Origin: RGIG6919 sp045531905
Lineage (GTDB): Bacteria > Bacillota > Clostridia > Lachnospirales > Lachnospiraceae
Length of the DNA stretch: 64,000 nt
Direction of reading: 5' to 3'
Assembly: GCA_045531905.1 (NCBI GenBank)
Contig: JAZSEY010000024.1
Location: 1-64,000, forward strand
Below are positions 50,399 to 60,124 of the stretch, in pieces. The notes beneath the pieces are model-generated. The model searched no databases. It was not told the origin of the DNA and saw only the letters and a list, made by a program, of their open reading frames with translations. Position 1 is the first letter of the stretch. Every line of letters begins with the position of its first letter. The position numbers were made by a program, and so were the translations under genes.

Positions 50399-52489
50399 AT
50401 GAATGTGTATACAACTGACAAGATTAGAAATGTAGTGTTATTAGGTCATGGTGGCTCCGGTAAAACCAGTCTGGTAGAGTCCATGGCGTATCTGGCAGGT
50501 ATTACATCCCGAATGGGTAAGGTTGAAGACGGCAATACCATTAGCGACTTTGGTAAAGAGGAGCAAAAGCGTCAGATATCCATTAGTACCTCTGTGGTGC
50601 CGATTGAGTGGAATGGCATTAAGGTGAATGTGCTGGATACTCCGGGATGTTTTGATTTTATTGGAGAAGTTGAGGAGGCCATCAGCGCGGCAGATGCGGC
50701 GATTATTGTTGTATCCGGTAAGGCTGGTGTGGAAGCAGGAACGGAGCGGGCATGGGAACTCTGTGAGAAGTATAAGCTTCCGAGAATGATTTATGTAACG
50801 GGCATGGATGTGGATAATGCATCCTTCAAAAATGTAGTAGAGACATTGACGGAGATGTATGGTAAGAAGATTGCCCCATTCCATTTCCCAATTCGTGAGA
50901 ATGAAAAGTTTGTAGGATATATCAACGTAATTACGGAGAATGCAAATCGTTGGCAGGGCAAGGAAGTTGTGGACTGCGAGGTGCCTGATTATAGTAAGGA
51001 GAACCTTGCACTCTATAAGGATACCTTAATGGAAGCAGTGGCAGAGACCAGCGAGGAATTCATGGAGAGATATTTTAGTGGTGATACCTTCTCTGAAAAT
51101 GAAATCCGTGCGGCACTCCGGGCAAATGTTATAGATGGTTCTCTGGTTCCGATTACCATGGGTTCTAACATTTTATGCCAGGGTACATATGCATTGATGG
51201 ACGATATCGTGAAGTATTTGCCAAGTCCGGAGAATAAGGAAATCGTTGGTTTTAACATGAAGACAAACGAAGTATTCATGGCGAATTACGATTTCGCAAA
51301 GCCAAAATCTGCATACGTGTTTAAGACTATAGTGGATCCGTTTATTGGCAAGTATTCGTTGATTAAAGTTTGCTCAGGTGTATTTAAGGCAGATGATGTG
51401 ATCTATAACAAGGATAAGGATATTGATGAGAAGGTCAGCAAGCTTTATGTCCTTCGCGGTGGTAAGCCGATTGAAGTGGCAGAGCTGCATCCGGGCGACA
51501 TTGGTGCTATACCGAAGCTGACAGCAGCAAGAACCGGTAATACATTGTCAACCAAGGCGACAGTTATCGAATATGGTAAATTCGAGATTTCAAAGCCATA
51601 TACCTTCATGCGATATAAGGTTCCAAATAAGAGCAATATTGACAAGGTGGCACAGGCGTTGCAGAAACTGACCCATGAGGATCAGACCTTGAAGGTGGTA
51701 AATGATACAGAGAATAACCAGTTGTTGTTATATGGAATCGGTGAACAACAGTTAGAGATCATTCAGAGCAGATTGCTTAACGAATATAAATGCGAGATTG
51801 TGCTCAGTAAGCCAAAGGTTGCATTTAGAGAAACAATCAAGAAGAGTTCCGATGTAGAATATAAGTACAAAAAGCAGTCAGGCGGACATGGACAGTACGG
51901 TCATGTAAAAATGCGGTTCTCATCTTCTGGAGATAATGATACTGCATATGTATTTGAAGAAGAGGTTGTTGGCGGTGCAGTTCCAAAGAACTTCTTCCCG
52001 GCAGTGGAAAAGGGCTTGCAGGAATCTGTGCTAAAGGGACCGCTGGCAGCATACCCGGTAGTGGGCGTGAAGGCTGTATTATATGATGGTTCTTCCCATT
52101 CTGTAGACTCATCAGAAATGGCATTTAAGATGGCTACTAAGCAGGCATTTAAGAAGGGCTTCATGGAGGCTGGTCCAATCCTGTTAGAGCCGATTATGAG
52201 CTTAAAGGTTACCGTGCCTGACGAGTATACCGGTGACGTTATGGGAGATTTGAATAAGAGACGTGGTCGTGTGCTTGGCATGAACGTAACCGGAAAGGGA
52301 AAACAGTTAATTGAGGCAGATGTACCGATGCTGGAACTTCTTGGTTATTGTACAGTGCTTCGTTCCATCACAGGTGGTAGAGGGGATTTCTCTTATGAGT
52401 TTGCACGCTACGAACAGGCTCCAAGTGATATTCAAGCGGCAGAGGTAGAAGCAAGAGCAAAAAAGGTTGCAGAAAACGAAGAAGAGTAA
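50399..52489 (+). CDS. Elongation factor G-like GTPase
   Basis: The 696-residue protein has the EF-G domain order: GTPase with P-loop GHGGSGKTS, switch II DTPGCFDFIGE, then a beta-barrel (SAYVFKTIVDPFIGKYSLIKV), domains III and IV (KYKKQSGGHGQYGHVKMRF, GGAVPKNFFPAVEKG) and the EF-G C-terminus (LNKRRGRVLGM, LLGYCTVLRSITGGRGDFSYEFARYEQ). The guanine-recognition motif NKxD is changed to TGMD, as in divergent EF-G-like proteins, so it is not the main EF-G. AGGAGG fits the ATG at 50399. It is single in the operon. Confidence 0.92.
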   Translation: MNVYTTDKIRNVVLLGHGGSGKTSLVESMAYLAGITSRMGKVEDGNTISDFGKEEQKRQISISTSVVPIEWNGIKVNVLDTPGCFDFIGEVEEAISAADAAIIVVSGKAGVEAGTERAWELCEKYKLPRMIYVTGMDVDNASFKNVVETLTEMYGKKIAPFHFPIRENEKFVGYINVITENANRWQGKEVVDCEVPDYSKENLALYKDTLMEAVAETSEEFMERYFSGDTFSENEIRAALRANVIDGSLVPITMGSNILCQGTYALMDDIVKYLPSPENKEIVGFNMKTNEVFMANYDFAKPKSAYVFKTIVDPFIGKYSLIKVCSGVFKADDVIYNKDKDIDEKVSKLYVLRGGKPIEVAELHPGDIGAIPKLTAARTGNTLSTKATVIEYGKFEISKPYTFMRYKVPNKSNIDKVAQALQKLTHEDQTLKVVNDTENNQLLLYGIGEQQLEIIQSRLLNEYKCEIVLSKPKVAFRETIKKSSDVEYKYKKQSGGHGQYGHVKMRFSSSGDNDTAYVFEEEVVGGAVPKNFFPAVEKGLQESVLKGPLAAYPVVGVKAVLYDGSSHSVDSSEMAFKMATKQAFKKGFMEAGPILLEPIMSLKVTVPDEYTGDVMGDLNKRRGRVLGMNVTGKGKQLIEADVPMLELLGYCTVLRSITGGRGDFSYEFARYEQAPSDIQAAEVEARAKKVAENEEE

Positions 52490-52499
52490 GGAAAATGAA

Positions 52500-52533
52500 A
52501 GAGGACATCACAGAAATGTGGTGTCTTTTTTTA
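52500..52533 (+). terminator. Intrinsic terminator
   Basis: AGGACATCAC pairs with GTGGTGTCTT, followed by seven T, after the EF-G-like gene. Confidence 0.85.
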
Positions 52534-52595
52534 TGAAATGTGATAATATTAATTTGGATAAGTTTAAATATTTCATTTTTTAATGAGGTGAGAGT

Positions 52596-54461
52596 ATGAA
52601 AAAACAACAGAATACTGAAGATGATATTTTAGTATATCTGGAGGATAGAGAATATATTGCCAACAAGTATGTGCTGAAGTGTTTTTCTGTGGTAATTGCA
52701 CTGTACTTTTTTGTTGTAATTCTGAACGTGTTAGGTATTTTTGTGGTGGAGCAGAGTTTGATGTGGAAGAGTTTTATCCCGTCCTTTATCATCTATCTCA
52801 TTGTACAAATAGTAGCTAAACATGTGTCGTTGTCTAATGAAATGATGAAGTATTTCATTTCCACCGGTATTATATTAGTCTTTACGTTGATTGGTGTGTT
52901 TATTACATATCATGCAGTGTTACTTTCATTACTGCCATTTATGCATGCCACCTTATATTCTTCCAAAAAAATGATGGGGTTTGTGTATTCTATGACGGTA
53001 CTTAGTACCATTTTGGTTGTGTATGGCGGATATTATTTTGGCCTTTGTGATGCCAATATGGTATTGCTGACTACGGACCTTTTGAAAAATTACGTGGTAG
53101 ATGGACAGTTTATTCTATCCACAGTAAATCCAAACCCTCAGGTAACGCTGATGCTCTATTTTGTTGTGCCACGTTGTCTGATTTACATTTCTTATATGGC
53201 CATCTGTAACAGTATTTATAAGATTTTGAGTGGAAGCTTGGAAAGAGCGAAACTGACAGATGAATTGGCAAAGGCGAAGGAAGAAGCAGAAGAAGCCAAT
53301 CGTGCAAAAACACAGTTTTTGGCGAGAATGTCCCATGAAATCAGAACTCCGATTAATGCCATTATGGGTATGAATGAATTGATTATGCGGGAATCCAAGG
53401 ATGAGAATGTACAGCGTTATGCCAATGATTCTAAGGATTCCTCTATCGTGCTTTTAAATATTATCAATGAGATTTTGGATTCATCAAAGCTGGAATCCGG
53501 CATGATGGAATTAGTCCAAGTGGATTATAAGATACATAACATGTTGAATGATTTATATAACATGATTCATGTGAAGGCTGGCGAAAAACAGTTGAAGCTG
53601 GTGTTTGAGATAGACCCGAAAATACCGAGCGGATATCATGGTGACGACAAACGCATCAGCCAGGTATTAATCAATCTTTTGACCAATGCGGTGAAATATA
53701 CTGAGCAGGGAACCGTTACAATGCAGGTGTCCGGTGTGGTGGAAAATGATGTGGCAAAACTCACATTTGCGGTAAAGGATACGGGTATTGGTATTCGAGA
53801 GGAGAACATTGACAAAATCTATGATGCATTCCATCGTATTGATTTGGAAAAGAATCGGAACATTGAAGGTACCGGTCTTGGTATGAATATCGTGAGACAG
53901 TTTTTGCGATTAATGGACAGTGATTTGAGCATTGAAAGCGAGTACGGAAAAGGAAGTACCTTCTCCTTTGTTTTGGAGCAGCCGGTAACGGATGCCACTC
54001 CACTTGGAGATTTCAATACAAAGAGAACAGAAAATGAAAAGAAAACAGCCTATGAGGTTCAATGCATTGCACCGGATGCGAAGATTCTTGTGGTAGATGA
54101 TAACAAGATTAACTTAAAGGTGTTTACGAATTTGATGAAGCCGACTCAGATTCAGGTGTCTCAGGCAGATGGCGGACATGCATGTCTGCAAATGCTAAGA
54201 GAGAATACCTACGATATGGTATTTTTAGACCATATGATGCCGGATTTGGATGGTGTAGAAACCTTACACGTTATCCAGGAAGAGCATTTGTGTGATGATG
54301 TGCCGATTATCATGTTAACGGCAAATGCCCTTGTAGGGAATCGTGAGATGTATATTCAGGAAGGCTTCACAGATTTTCTGTCAAAGCCATTGGTTATGGA
54401 AAAGTTGGATAAGATGTTACTGCAATATTTACCAAAGCAGTTATTGTCAGAACAACAGTAG
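52596..54461 (+). CDS. Membrane hybrid sensor histidine kinase
   Basis: The 621-residue protein has about six membrane helices in residues 30-210 and little outside the membrane, then a coiled-coil and the kinase core: His247 in MSHEIRTPIN, LLTNAVKYT, VKDTGIGI and GTGLGM. The C-terminal receiver has phospho-Asp545 in MVFLDHMMPDLDG. No separate output domain is present, so it passes phosphate to an unlinked partner. GAGGTGAGAG lies before the start. It is followed after 46 bases by a second hybrid kinase, and the two are probably co-transcribed. Confidence 0.93.
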   Translation: MKKQQNTEDDILVYLEDREYIANKYVLKCFSVVIALYFFVVILNVLGIFVVEQSLMWKSFIPSFIIYLIVQIVAKHVSLSNEMMKYFISTGIILVFTLIGVFITYHAVLLSLLPFMHATLYSSKKMMGFVYSMTVLSTILVVYGGYYFGLCDANMVLLTTDLLKNYVVDGQFILSTVNPNPQVTLMLYFVVPRCLIYISYMAICNSIYKILSGSLERAKLTDELAKAKEEAEEANRAKTQFLARMSHEIRTPINAIMGMNELIMRESKDENVQRYANDSKDSSIVLLNIINEILDSSKLESGMMELVQVDYKIHNMLNDLYNMIHVKAGEKQLKLVFEIDPKIPSGYHGDDKRISQVLINLLTNAVKYTEQGTVTMQVSGVVENDVAKLTFAVKDTGIGIREENIDKIYDAFHRIDLEKNRNIEGTGLGMNIVRQFLRLMDSDLSIESEYGKGSTFSFVLEQPVTDATPLGDFNTKRTENEKKTAYEVQCIAPDAKILVVDDNKINLKVFTNLMKPTQIQVSQADGGHACLQMLRENTYDMVFLDHMMPDLDGVETLHVIQEEHLCDDVPIIMLTANALVGNREMYIQEGFTDFLSKPLVMEKLDKMLLQYLPKQLLSEQQ

Positions 54462-54507
54462 GTGAAAGATAAAAGATTAGTGAGAAACGAATGAGAAGGG
54501 AGACGCT

Positions 54508-57246
54508 ATGATAGGAAAGAAAAAGAGTACAATGCAAGTGTTGTTGTGGATACTTCGTACATTTTTGGTTGCGACTGTCATCTTTTTCATATGGGGTGAG
54601 TTGACCATGCCTGTGGAGACAGCCATGGAGGAAAGTAAGTATACTGTGTTTCAAGCTAATTGGGAGCAGGTATTTGCGGATGGTAGCAGACAGCCAGTTG
54701 AGATTCCGGGACAGTGCGATAACGTAAAGGGCGAAATGGTTGCGATTGAGACTACCTTGTCTGGCTTGTCGGACAATACCTGGTTCTGTATCCGAGTTTC
54801 CCAGCAGGAATTAAATGTATATGTGGGAGATGAATTACGGGAAGCGTATTCCACTCTGGACACAGATTTGTTTGGTAAGACCAGTGCTATTACCTATGTA
54901 TTTTTCAGAATAGATGCGGCAGATATGGGTAAGGTGCTTCGTTTGGAGACCATTAGTGATTCTGCCTATTCTGGATATTATGATGAGATTATTATTGGAG
55001 AAAAACAGGAGCTTTGGCAGCATCTGTTCCGAATGTATTTCCCATCTATTTTGGCGGCAGTTATTATGTTGTTAGTAGGCTTGGTTGCTTTTGCAATCTG
55101 TCTGTGCTATCGGGTTTATAGTGGTAGATATCTGGATATTGCATATTTGGCAGTGGGTGTTTGCATGGCATCCATGTGGTTGATTATGGAGTCAAGATTA
55201 AGACAATTTTTTATACCGAATATTTCCATCGCAACCAATATGGGATTTTTCATGATTATGCTGATACCGTATCCGTTCTTAGTATACTGCAACGTCATTC
55301 AGCGTCGTCGATATGAAAAAATATATATGCTTCTGGCTTTCCTTACGATAGGAAACACCGTGCTTGCTACTGTATTGCAGGTGCTTAATATCAAGGATTT
55401 CTTTGAGACAATGGGAATTTCTCATGTCATATTGGTATTGTTGTTTATTGCCATGATAGGAACCATATTGGCAGATTGCAAACGGGGATATGTGAAAGAA
55501 TATCAGCCGGTTGCTATCGGCTTTGTGGCGATTATATTGGGTGGTGTCTTTGAGATTTATCAGACCTATGTGAATTCTGCCAGATACAATGGCGTTGGTC
55601 TTAGCATTTCCCTTGCATTCTTGCTATTTATGGCGGCTATGAAGAATTGTCAGGACATCATGAAGATTCATCAGGAGAAGCAGAATGCTTTGATTGCAAA
55701 TGAGTCCAAGGCAATTTTTGTTGCCAATATGTCCCATGAGATTCGTACGCCGATTAATACCATCATTGGCATGAACCAGATTATCATGCGTGAAAATGAA
55801 GATGATGCCATTGCAGGCTATGCGAAAAATATAGATTCTGCCAGTCATATGCTTCTAAGCTTGATTAATGACGTTCTGGATTTTTCAAAGATGGAAGCCG
55901 GAAAATTGGAAATCATCAATCAACCATACAAATTGGCACAGGCTGTTAGAGATATCTATAATGGTATGGAAATGAAGGCACTGGATAAGGGACTTACCTT
56001 TACAGTGGATGTGGATGAAAATATGCCGAGTGAGTTAAAGGGTGATGAAATCCGCATTAAACAGATTATCAATAATCTGGTATCTAATGCTATCAAGTAT
56101 ACAGAAAAAGGTAGTGTTGCCGTGACTGTAAAGCCTGTGAAGAAGAGTGGCAACTTCTGCTTACAGGTGGCTGTAAAAGATACTGGTATCGGTATCCGTG
56201 AGGAAGATATTGATAGATTGTTTGACAGTTTTCAACGTCTGGAATTGAAGAAAAACAGATATATTGAAGGTACCGGTTTGGGCCTTAGTATTACACAACA
56301 GTTGGTGGAAGTAATGGGTGGAACCATTACCGTTGACAGTACCCATGGAAAGGGAAGCTGTTTCACGGTAACACTTCCGCAGGAGATTGTGGATGGAACT
56401 GCTGTCGGTAAGTTTAACTTAGTGGCAGGCAATGAGACCGGAGCACCAAAGGAGTTAGAAGTTACCTTACATGCACCAGAGGCTTCCGTGTTGGTTGTGG
56501 ATGACAATGCCATGAATTTGAAGGTAATTGAGGCACTGTTGAAGCCAACAGAGATTAAACTGGATTTGGCATCCGGTGGTGAAGAATGTCTGGCAATGTG
56601 TCGTGAAAAGAAATATGATTTGATTATGATGGACCACATGATGCCGGAACCGGATGGTATCGAAACACTGCATCTGTTACGAGCAGATGAGACCAGTCTC
56701 AATCAGAATACCACCACCATTGTCCTGACGGCTAATGTCATCAGTGGTGCAAAGGAATTATATGAAAAAGAAGGCTTTGCGGACTATGTAACAAAGCCGG
56801 TAATGTATCAACGTTTAGAGGAGGTGCTGAAAATGCATTTGTTCTTTGGCAAGAAGAAAGCAGACAAAACAGAGAAAGTAGAAACAGTAGAGACCGTAGA
56901 GAAAGTGGAGACAATCCCGGTAATCGATAAGGCTTTGGCGTTGTCCTATTGTGCCGATGACGAAGCGTTATATCAGGAAATTGTTGAAATGTATATAGAG
57001 CAGGGACCTGAATACACAGAACAGCTACAGAAGTCTTTTGCAGAAGGTAGTTGGAAGGAGTATCGGACTGCTGCCCATACCATCAAGAACACATCCTTGA
57101 ATGTAGGAGCAACAGCGTTCTCTGAGATGGCGAAACAGCATGAGTTTGCTGCCAGAGATGAGGATGTAGCCTTTTTGAAGGAGAATTTTGATACATTTAT
57201 GGAGCAGTATCAGAACTTAATCAATTATCTCAAGGATAATAAATGA
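54508..57246 (+). CDS. Hybrid histidine kinase with receiver and HPt domains
   Basis: The 912-residue protein has one N-terminal helix, an extracellular beta-rich domain (about 35-170), seven membrane helices (about 175-385, 7TMR-DISM-like layout), and a kinase core with His410 in MSHEIRTPIN, LVSNAIKYT, VKDTGIGI and GTGLGL. A receiver (Asp709 in LIMMDHMMPEPDG), a charged repeat linker (KVETVETVEKVET) and an HPt domain (His857 in AAHTIKNTSLNVGA) complete a full phosphorelay in one chain. AAGGGAG lies before the start. A four-residue linker repeat is prone to length change. Confidence 0.94.
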   Translation: MIGKKKSTMQVLLWILRTFLVATVIFFIWGELTMPVETAMEESKYTVFQANWEQVFADGSRQPVEIPGQCDNVKGEMVAIETTLSGLSDNTWFCIRVSQQELNVYVGDELREAYSTLDTDLFGKTSAITYVFFRIDAADMGKVLRLETISDSAYSGYYDEIIIGEKQELWQHLFRMYFPSILAAVIMLLVGLVAFAICLCYRVYSGRYLDIAYLAVGVCMASMWLIMESRLRQFFIPNISIATNMGFFMIMLIPYPFLVYCNVIQRRRYEKIYMLLAFLTIGNTVLATVLQVLNIKDFFETMGISHVILVLLFIAMIGTILADCKRGYVKEYQPVAIGFVAIILGGVFEIYQTYVNSARYNGVGLSISLAFLLFMAAMKNCQDIMKIHQEKQNALIANESKAIFVANMSHEIRTPINTIIGMNQIIMRENEDDAIAGYAKNIDSASHMLLSLINDVLDFSKMEAGKLEIINQPYKLAQAVRDIYNGMEMKALDKGLTFTVDVDENMPSELKGDEIRIKQIINNLVSNAIKYTEKGSVAVTVKPVKKSGNFCLQVAVKDTGIGIREEDIDRLFDSFQRLELKKNRYIEGTGLGLSITQQLVEVMGGTITVDSTHGKGSCFTVTLPQEIVDGTAVGKFNLVAGNETGAPKELEVTLHAPEASVLVVDDNAMNLKVIEALLKPTEIKLDLASGGEECLAMCREKKYDLIMMDHMMPEPDGIETLHLLRADETSLNQNTTTIVLTANVISGAKELYEKEGFADYVTKPVMYQRLEEVLKMHLFFGKKKADKTEKVETVETVEKVETIPVIDKALALSYCADDEALYQEIVEMYIEQGPEYTEQLQKSFAEGSWKEYRTAAHTIKNTSLNVGATAFSEMAKQHEFAARDEDVAFLKENFDTFMEQYQNLINYLKDNK

Positions 57247-57256
57247 GGTTGGCAGT

Positions 57257-57802
57257 ATGGCATATAGAAAAGCAAGTCATCAGTTGTATCCGGATTTGCA
57301 GGAATATATCGATCAGAATTATGTGAACGAAATAGTAGCGCCGGTTTGCTTTAGCAGGTGTGCCTCTGTGCCAATGCAGATGAACGCGGATGAAGCGGAA
57401 GAGGCGTATGAGGATTTCCTAGAGGAGAGTGCGCCCGCGATTCAGGAGCGTATGCAGCATTTATCAGATACCTTCCAGGAATATCTGTTTTATCTGATTG
57501 CGCAAAAAAGGCTCACCAATGCAGAGGTCTATAAAAATGCGATTATCTCAAAGCAGTTATTTTCCAAAATCAAAATGAATCCTGATTATCATCCGGATAA
57601 AGGCACCGCCATGCGTCTTTGTATCGGTGCAAAGCTTAACATGGATGAGACAAAGGATTTGCTGGCGAGAGCCGGTTATGCCTTGTCCCCTTGTGACAAG
57701 CGAGATATCATTTTTTCCTACTTCATAGAACGGGAAGTATATGATATGATTGAAATAGATATCGTACTGGAAGAATACGGTTTACCGTGCTTTATCGAGT
57801 AG
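57257..57802 (+). CDS. Hypothetical protein paired with a VWA gene
   Basis: The 181-residue protein is mainly helical and soluble. The second half (TNAEVYKNAIISKQLFSKIK, RLCIGAKLNMDETKDLLARAGY, LSPCDKRDIIFSYFIER) has the feel of a helix-turn-helix-containing domain, including a segment similar to XRE-type DNA-binding helices, but no certain family. It begins 10 bases after the hybrid kinase stop, with GAGG, and is followed by a terminator and the VWA gene. Its link to either neighbour is unknown. Confidence 0.75.
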   Translation: MAYRKASHQLYPDLQEYIDQNYVNEIVAPVCFSRCASVPMQMNADEAEEAYEDFLEESAPAIQERMQHLSDTFQEYLFYLIAQKRLTNAEVYKNAIISKQLFSKIKMNPDYHPDKGTAMRLCIGAKLNMDETKDLLARAGYALSPCDKRDIIFSYFIEREVYDMIEIDIVLEEYGLPCFIE

Positions 57803-57807
57803 ATTTA

Positions 57808-57838
57808 CAGGTCGCCTCCAGGGCGACCTTGATTTTAT
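57808..57838 (+). terminator. Intrinsic terminator
   Basis: AGGTCGCC pairs with GGCGACCT around a short loop, then TTGATTTTATT. Confidence 0.75.
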
Positions 57839-57898
57839 TGTCCTGTGATATAGTTACCTCAGTAACAAAAAACAAGCAAACAAACGGAGGTAGCTATT

Positions 57899-58564
57899 AT
57901 GAAAAAAGGATTAACAGAACTTGTATTTATTTTGGACAGAAGTGGTTCTATGTCAGGACTTGAGAAGGACACCATCGGCGGATACAACTCTCTCATAGAA
58001 AAGCAGAAAAAAGAAGAGGGCGAAGTTATCGTATCCACAGTGTTATTTGATGATGTCTGTGAAGTGCTTCACGACAGAGAAGACTTGCAGGACATTTCAC
58101 CGATGACGGACGAGACCTATTATGTGAGAGGCTGCACGGCATTATTAGATGCTCTGGGCGGAGCCATTCATCACATTGGAAATGTACACAAATATTCCAA
58201 GGAAAAGGATAGACCGGAAAAGACGTTATTTATCATAACCACAGATGGTCAGGAAAATGCCAGCAAGCATTACAACTATCGTCGTGTGCGCCGTATGGTA
58301 CAGCGTCAGCAGGAAATGTTTGGTTGGGAATTCTTATTCTTAGGTGCAAACATCGATGCCATTTCAGAGGCGGCAAAGGTGGGTATCCGGGCAGAACGGG
58401 CTGTGAATTATGAGTGCGACAGCGAAGGCACAGAGGTAAACTACCGTGTACTCAGCAACACCGTAAGCCGCGTGCGTCAGTGCTCAGCACAGGAAATGGA
58501 ACAGGCCCTTGATGCATCCTGGAAATTGGAAATCGAGGCGGATTATCAGAGCAGACATAAGTAA
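57899..58564 (+). CDS. von Willebrand factor A domain protein
   Basis: The 221-residue protein is a single VWA domain without signal or membrane segment. The metal-ion-dependent adhesion site is visible: DRSGSMSG (residues 13-20), the Thr in GCTALLDALG, and the Asp in LFIITTDGQENAS. Cytoplasmic VWA proteins serve as protein-binding partners, often with ATPases. Here an AAA ATPase gene begins 41 bases downstream, but the ATPase family (RecF/SMC-like) is not the usual MoxR partner. CGGAGGTAG supports the start. Confidence 0.9.
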   Translation: MKKGLTELVFILDRSGSMSGLEKDTIGGYNSLIEKQKKEEGEVIVSTVLFDDVCEVLHDREDLQDISPMTDETYYVRGCTALLDALGGAIHHIGNVHKYSKEKDRPEKTLFIITTDGQENASKHYNYRRVRRMVQRQQEMFGWEFLFLGANIDAISEAAKVGIRAERAVNYECDSEGTEVNYRVLSNTVSRVRQCSAQEMEQALDASWKLEIEADYQSRHK

Positions 58565-58605
58565 GAGAATCGCCATGCCATGGGAATGGATAGCGGAGGT
58601 AGCAT

Positions 58606-59310
58606 ATGAATGAGCAGTTTATTCAAAGTCTCATCATTGACTGGGACAAGATTCAACGAAATAGTTATCTGAGAAGAATTCCAGCGCTCAAGGGTTTGAA
58701 TCAGTTGGAATTTGATAACCCAATCACATTTTTTGTAGGGGAAAATGGCAGTGGAAAGTCAACTTTGCTAGAAGCCATTGCTATCGCTTACGGCTTCAAT
58801 CCTGAAGGTGGCACGCGAAACTATAGCTTCTCGACTTACGATTCTCACTCAGAATTATATGATGCCATGCGTCTGGTGCGTGGGTATCGCAGAGCTAGTT
58901 GGGGATATTTTTTGCGGGCGGAAAGCTTTTATAATGTGGCCACGAAGGAAGAGGAATATTTTAATTATGCTTCTGAGCATTATCATGAAAAATCCCATGG
59001 TGAAAGCTTCCTTGCCATAGCACAAAGTCAGTTAAAGCCGAATGGCTTATACATTTTCGATGAGCCAGAGGCTGCCCTTTCGCCCCAGAGACAGCTCACT
59101 TTGTTGAGGGAAATTCATGAATGCGCAAAGGCTGGTTCCCAGTTTATTATCGTTACCCATTCACCTATCCTGTTAGGAATGCCAGAGGCAGAAATTCTGT
59201 CTTTTGACGAGGGCTGTATTCACCCTTGCGAATATGAGGATACGGACAGTTACCGGGTGACCGAGCGTTTCATTAACGATAGGGAACAAATGTTAAGGAG
59301 GCTGCTATGA
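58606..59310 (+). CDS. AAA family ATPase (RecF/SMC-like)
   Basis: The 234-residue protein has Walker A GENGSGKST near residue 45, a short signature-type segment HGESFLAIAQSQLKP, Walker B GLYIFDEPEAALS and the switch FIIVTHSPILLGMPEAEI. It is a short member of the OLD/RecF/SMC-like AAA group with no coiled coil. Such ATPases occur in repair and in phage-defence pairs. CGGAGG precedes the start. Its stop overlaps the next gene by four bases (ATGA). Confidence 0.9.
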   Translation: MNEQFIQSLIIDWDKIQRNSYLRRIPALKGLNQLEFDNPITFFVGENGSGKSTLLEAIAIAYGFNPEGGTRNYSFSTYDSHSELYDAMRLVRGYRRASWGYFLRAESFYNVATKEEEYFNYASEHYHEKSHGESFLAIAQSQLKPNGLYIFDEPEAALSPQRQLTLLREIHECAKAGSQFIIVTHSPILLGMPEAEILSFDEGCIHPCEYEDTDSYRVTERFINDREQMLRRLL

Positions 59311-59651
59311 GAACAAGAGCGGAAGTATTGGCATATTGTTTAACCTTTCCTGATGCATATCAGGATGCTCCATTTCGAGATGAGAATTGGCAGTTGGTTC
59401 GATACAAGAAGAATAAGAAAGCATTTGCCTGGACCTATGAAAGAAACGGGCAGTTATGTATTAATGTGAAGGTAGACCCAGAATGGCGTGATGTGTGGAG
59501 ACAGGTCTATGCCTCCGTTATACCAGGCTGGCATCAAAACAAGAAATATTGGAACACAATCATTCTGGACGGCACTGTGCCGGAGGAAGAAATCAAGCGA
59601 ATGATAGCGGAAAGCTATGATTTGATTGTGGGGAAGAAGTCTTTGGGTTAA
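59307..59651 (+). CDS. MmcQ/YjbR family DNA-binding protein
   Basis: The 114-residue protein matches the small MmcQ/YjbR family of DNA-binding proteins: RAEVLAYCLTFPDAYQDAPF, the KNKKAFAWTYERNGQLCINVKVDPE segment and VIPGWHQNKKYWNTIILDG. Length is normal. It is coupled by ATGA to the AAA ATPase gene, an arrangement that suggests joint action on DNA, though the family's role is not well defined. Confidence 0.92.
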   Translation: MRTRAEVLAYCLTFPDAYQDAPFRDENWQLVRYKKNKKAFAWTYERNGQLCINVKVDPEWRDVWRQVYASVIPGWHQNKKYWNTIILDGTVPEEEIKRMIAESYDLIVGKKSLG

Positions 59652-59724
59652 CTGTTCAATGAAAAAATGTATTGTGCGGAAGTTAAAGAAATATCAATAA
59701 TTTGAGAAAGAAAGGGTGAGGATT

Positions 59725-60045
59725 ATGTACCCAACAATCAACCTCAGAGCAACCGGAGTCAATCTCCGACGTATTATGGACAAGCGTGGGATTACTCCGA
59801 AAGACATAAAAGAATTCTTAAATCTTGGAAGTATACAAACTGTATATAACTGGTGCAACGGTTTAAATATGCCTACAGTTGACAATCTGTATGCATTGAG
59901 CCAATTTCTTCAGGTGCCAATAGATGAAATTATTTGTGGAAATAGAAAAACAATTATACCGGAGCCAATTGTTATCATAGAAAATCCAAGAATCAGAAGA
60001 TTGTATGCTTACTATAAACAACTAAATATGATGGTAGTAGCTTAA
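59725..60045 (+). CDS. XRE-like helix-turn-helix protein
   Basis: The 106-residue protein has an XRE-type domain (LRRIMDKRGITPKDIKEFLN, QTVYNWCNGLNMPTVDNLYALSQFLQVPIDEI) and a short basic tail. A GTG at 59716 is possible, but GGGTGAGG fits the ATG at 59725. It precedes the ORF6N gene on the same strand; such small regulators are common in mobile and phage-derived stretches. Confidence 0.85.
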   Translation: MYPTINLRATGVNLRRIMDKRGITPKDIKEFLNLGSIQTVYNWCNGLNMPTVDNLYALSQFLQVPIDEIICGNRKTIIPEPIVIIENPRIRRLYAYYKQLNMMVVA

Positions 60046-60124
60046 AAATTAAAGCACAGCTGGAATGACAAATGCAGAATCCTCTTACAAAATGAAAATA
60101 TAACATTTTGTAGGAGGAAAAAAC

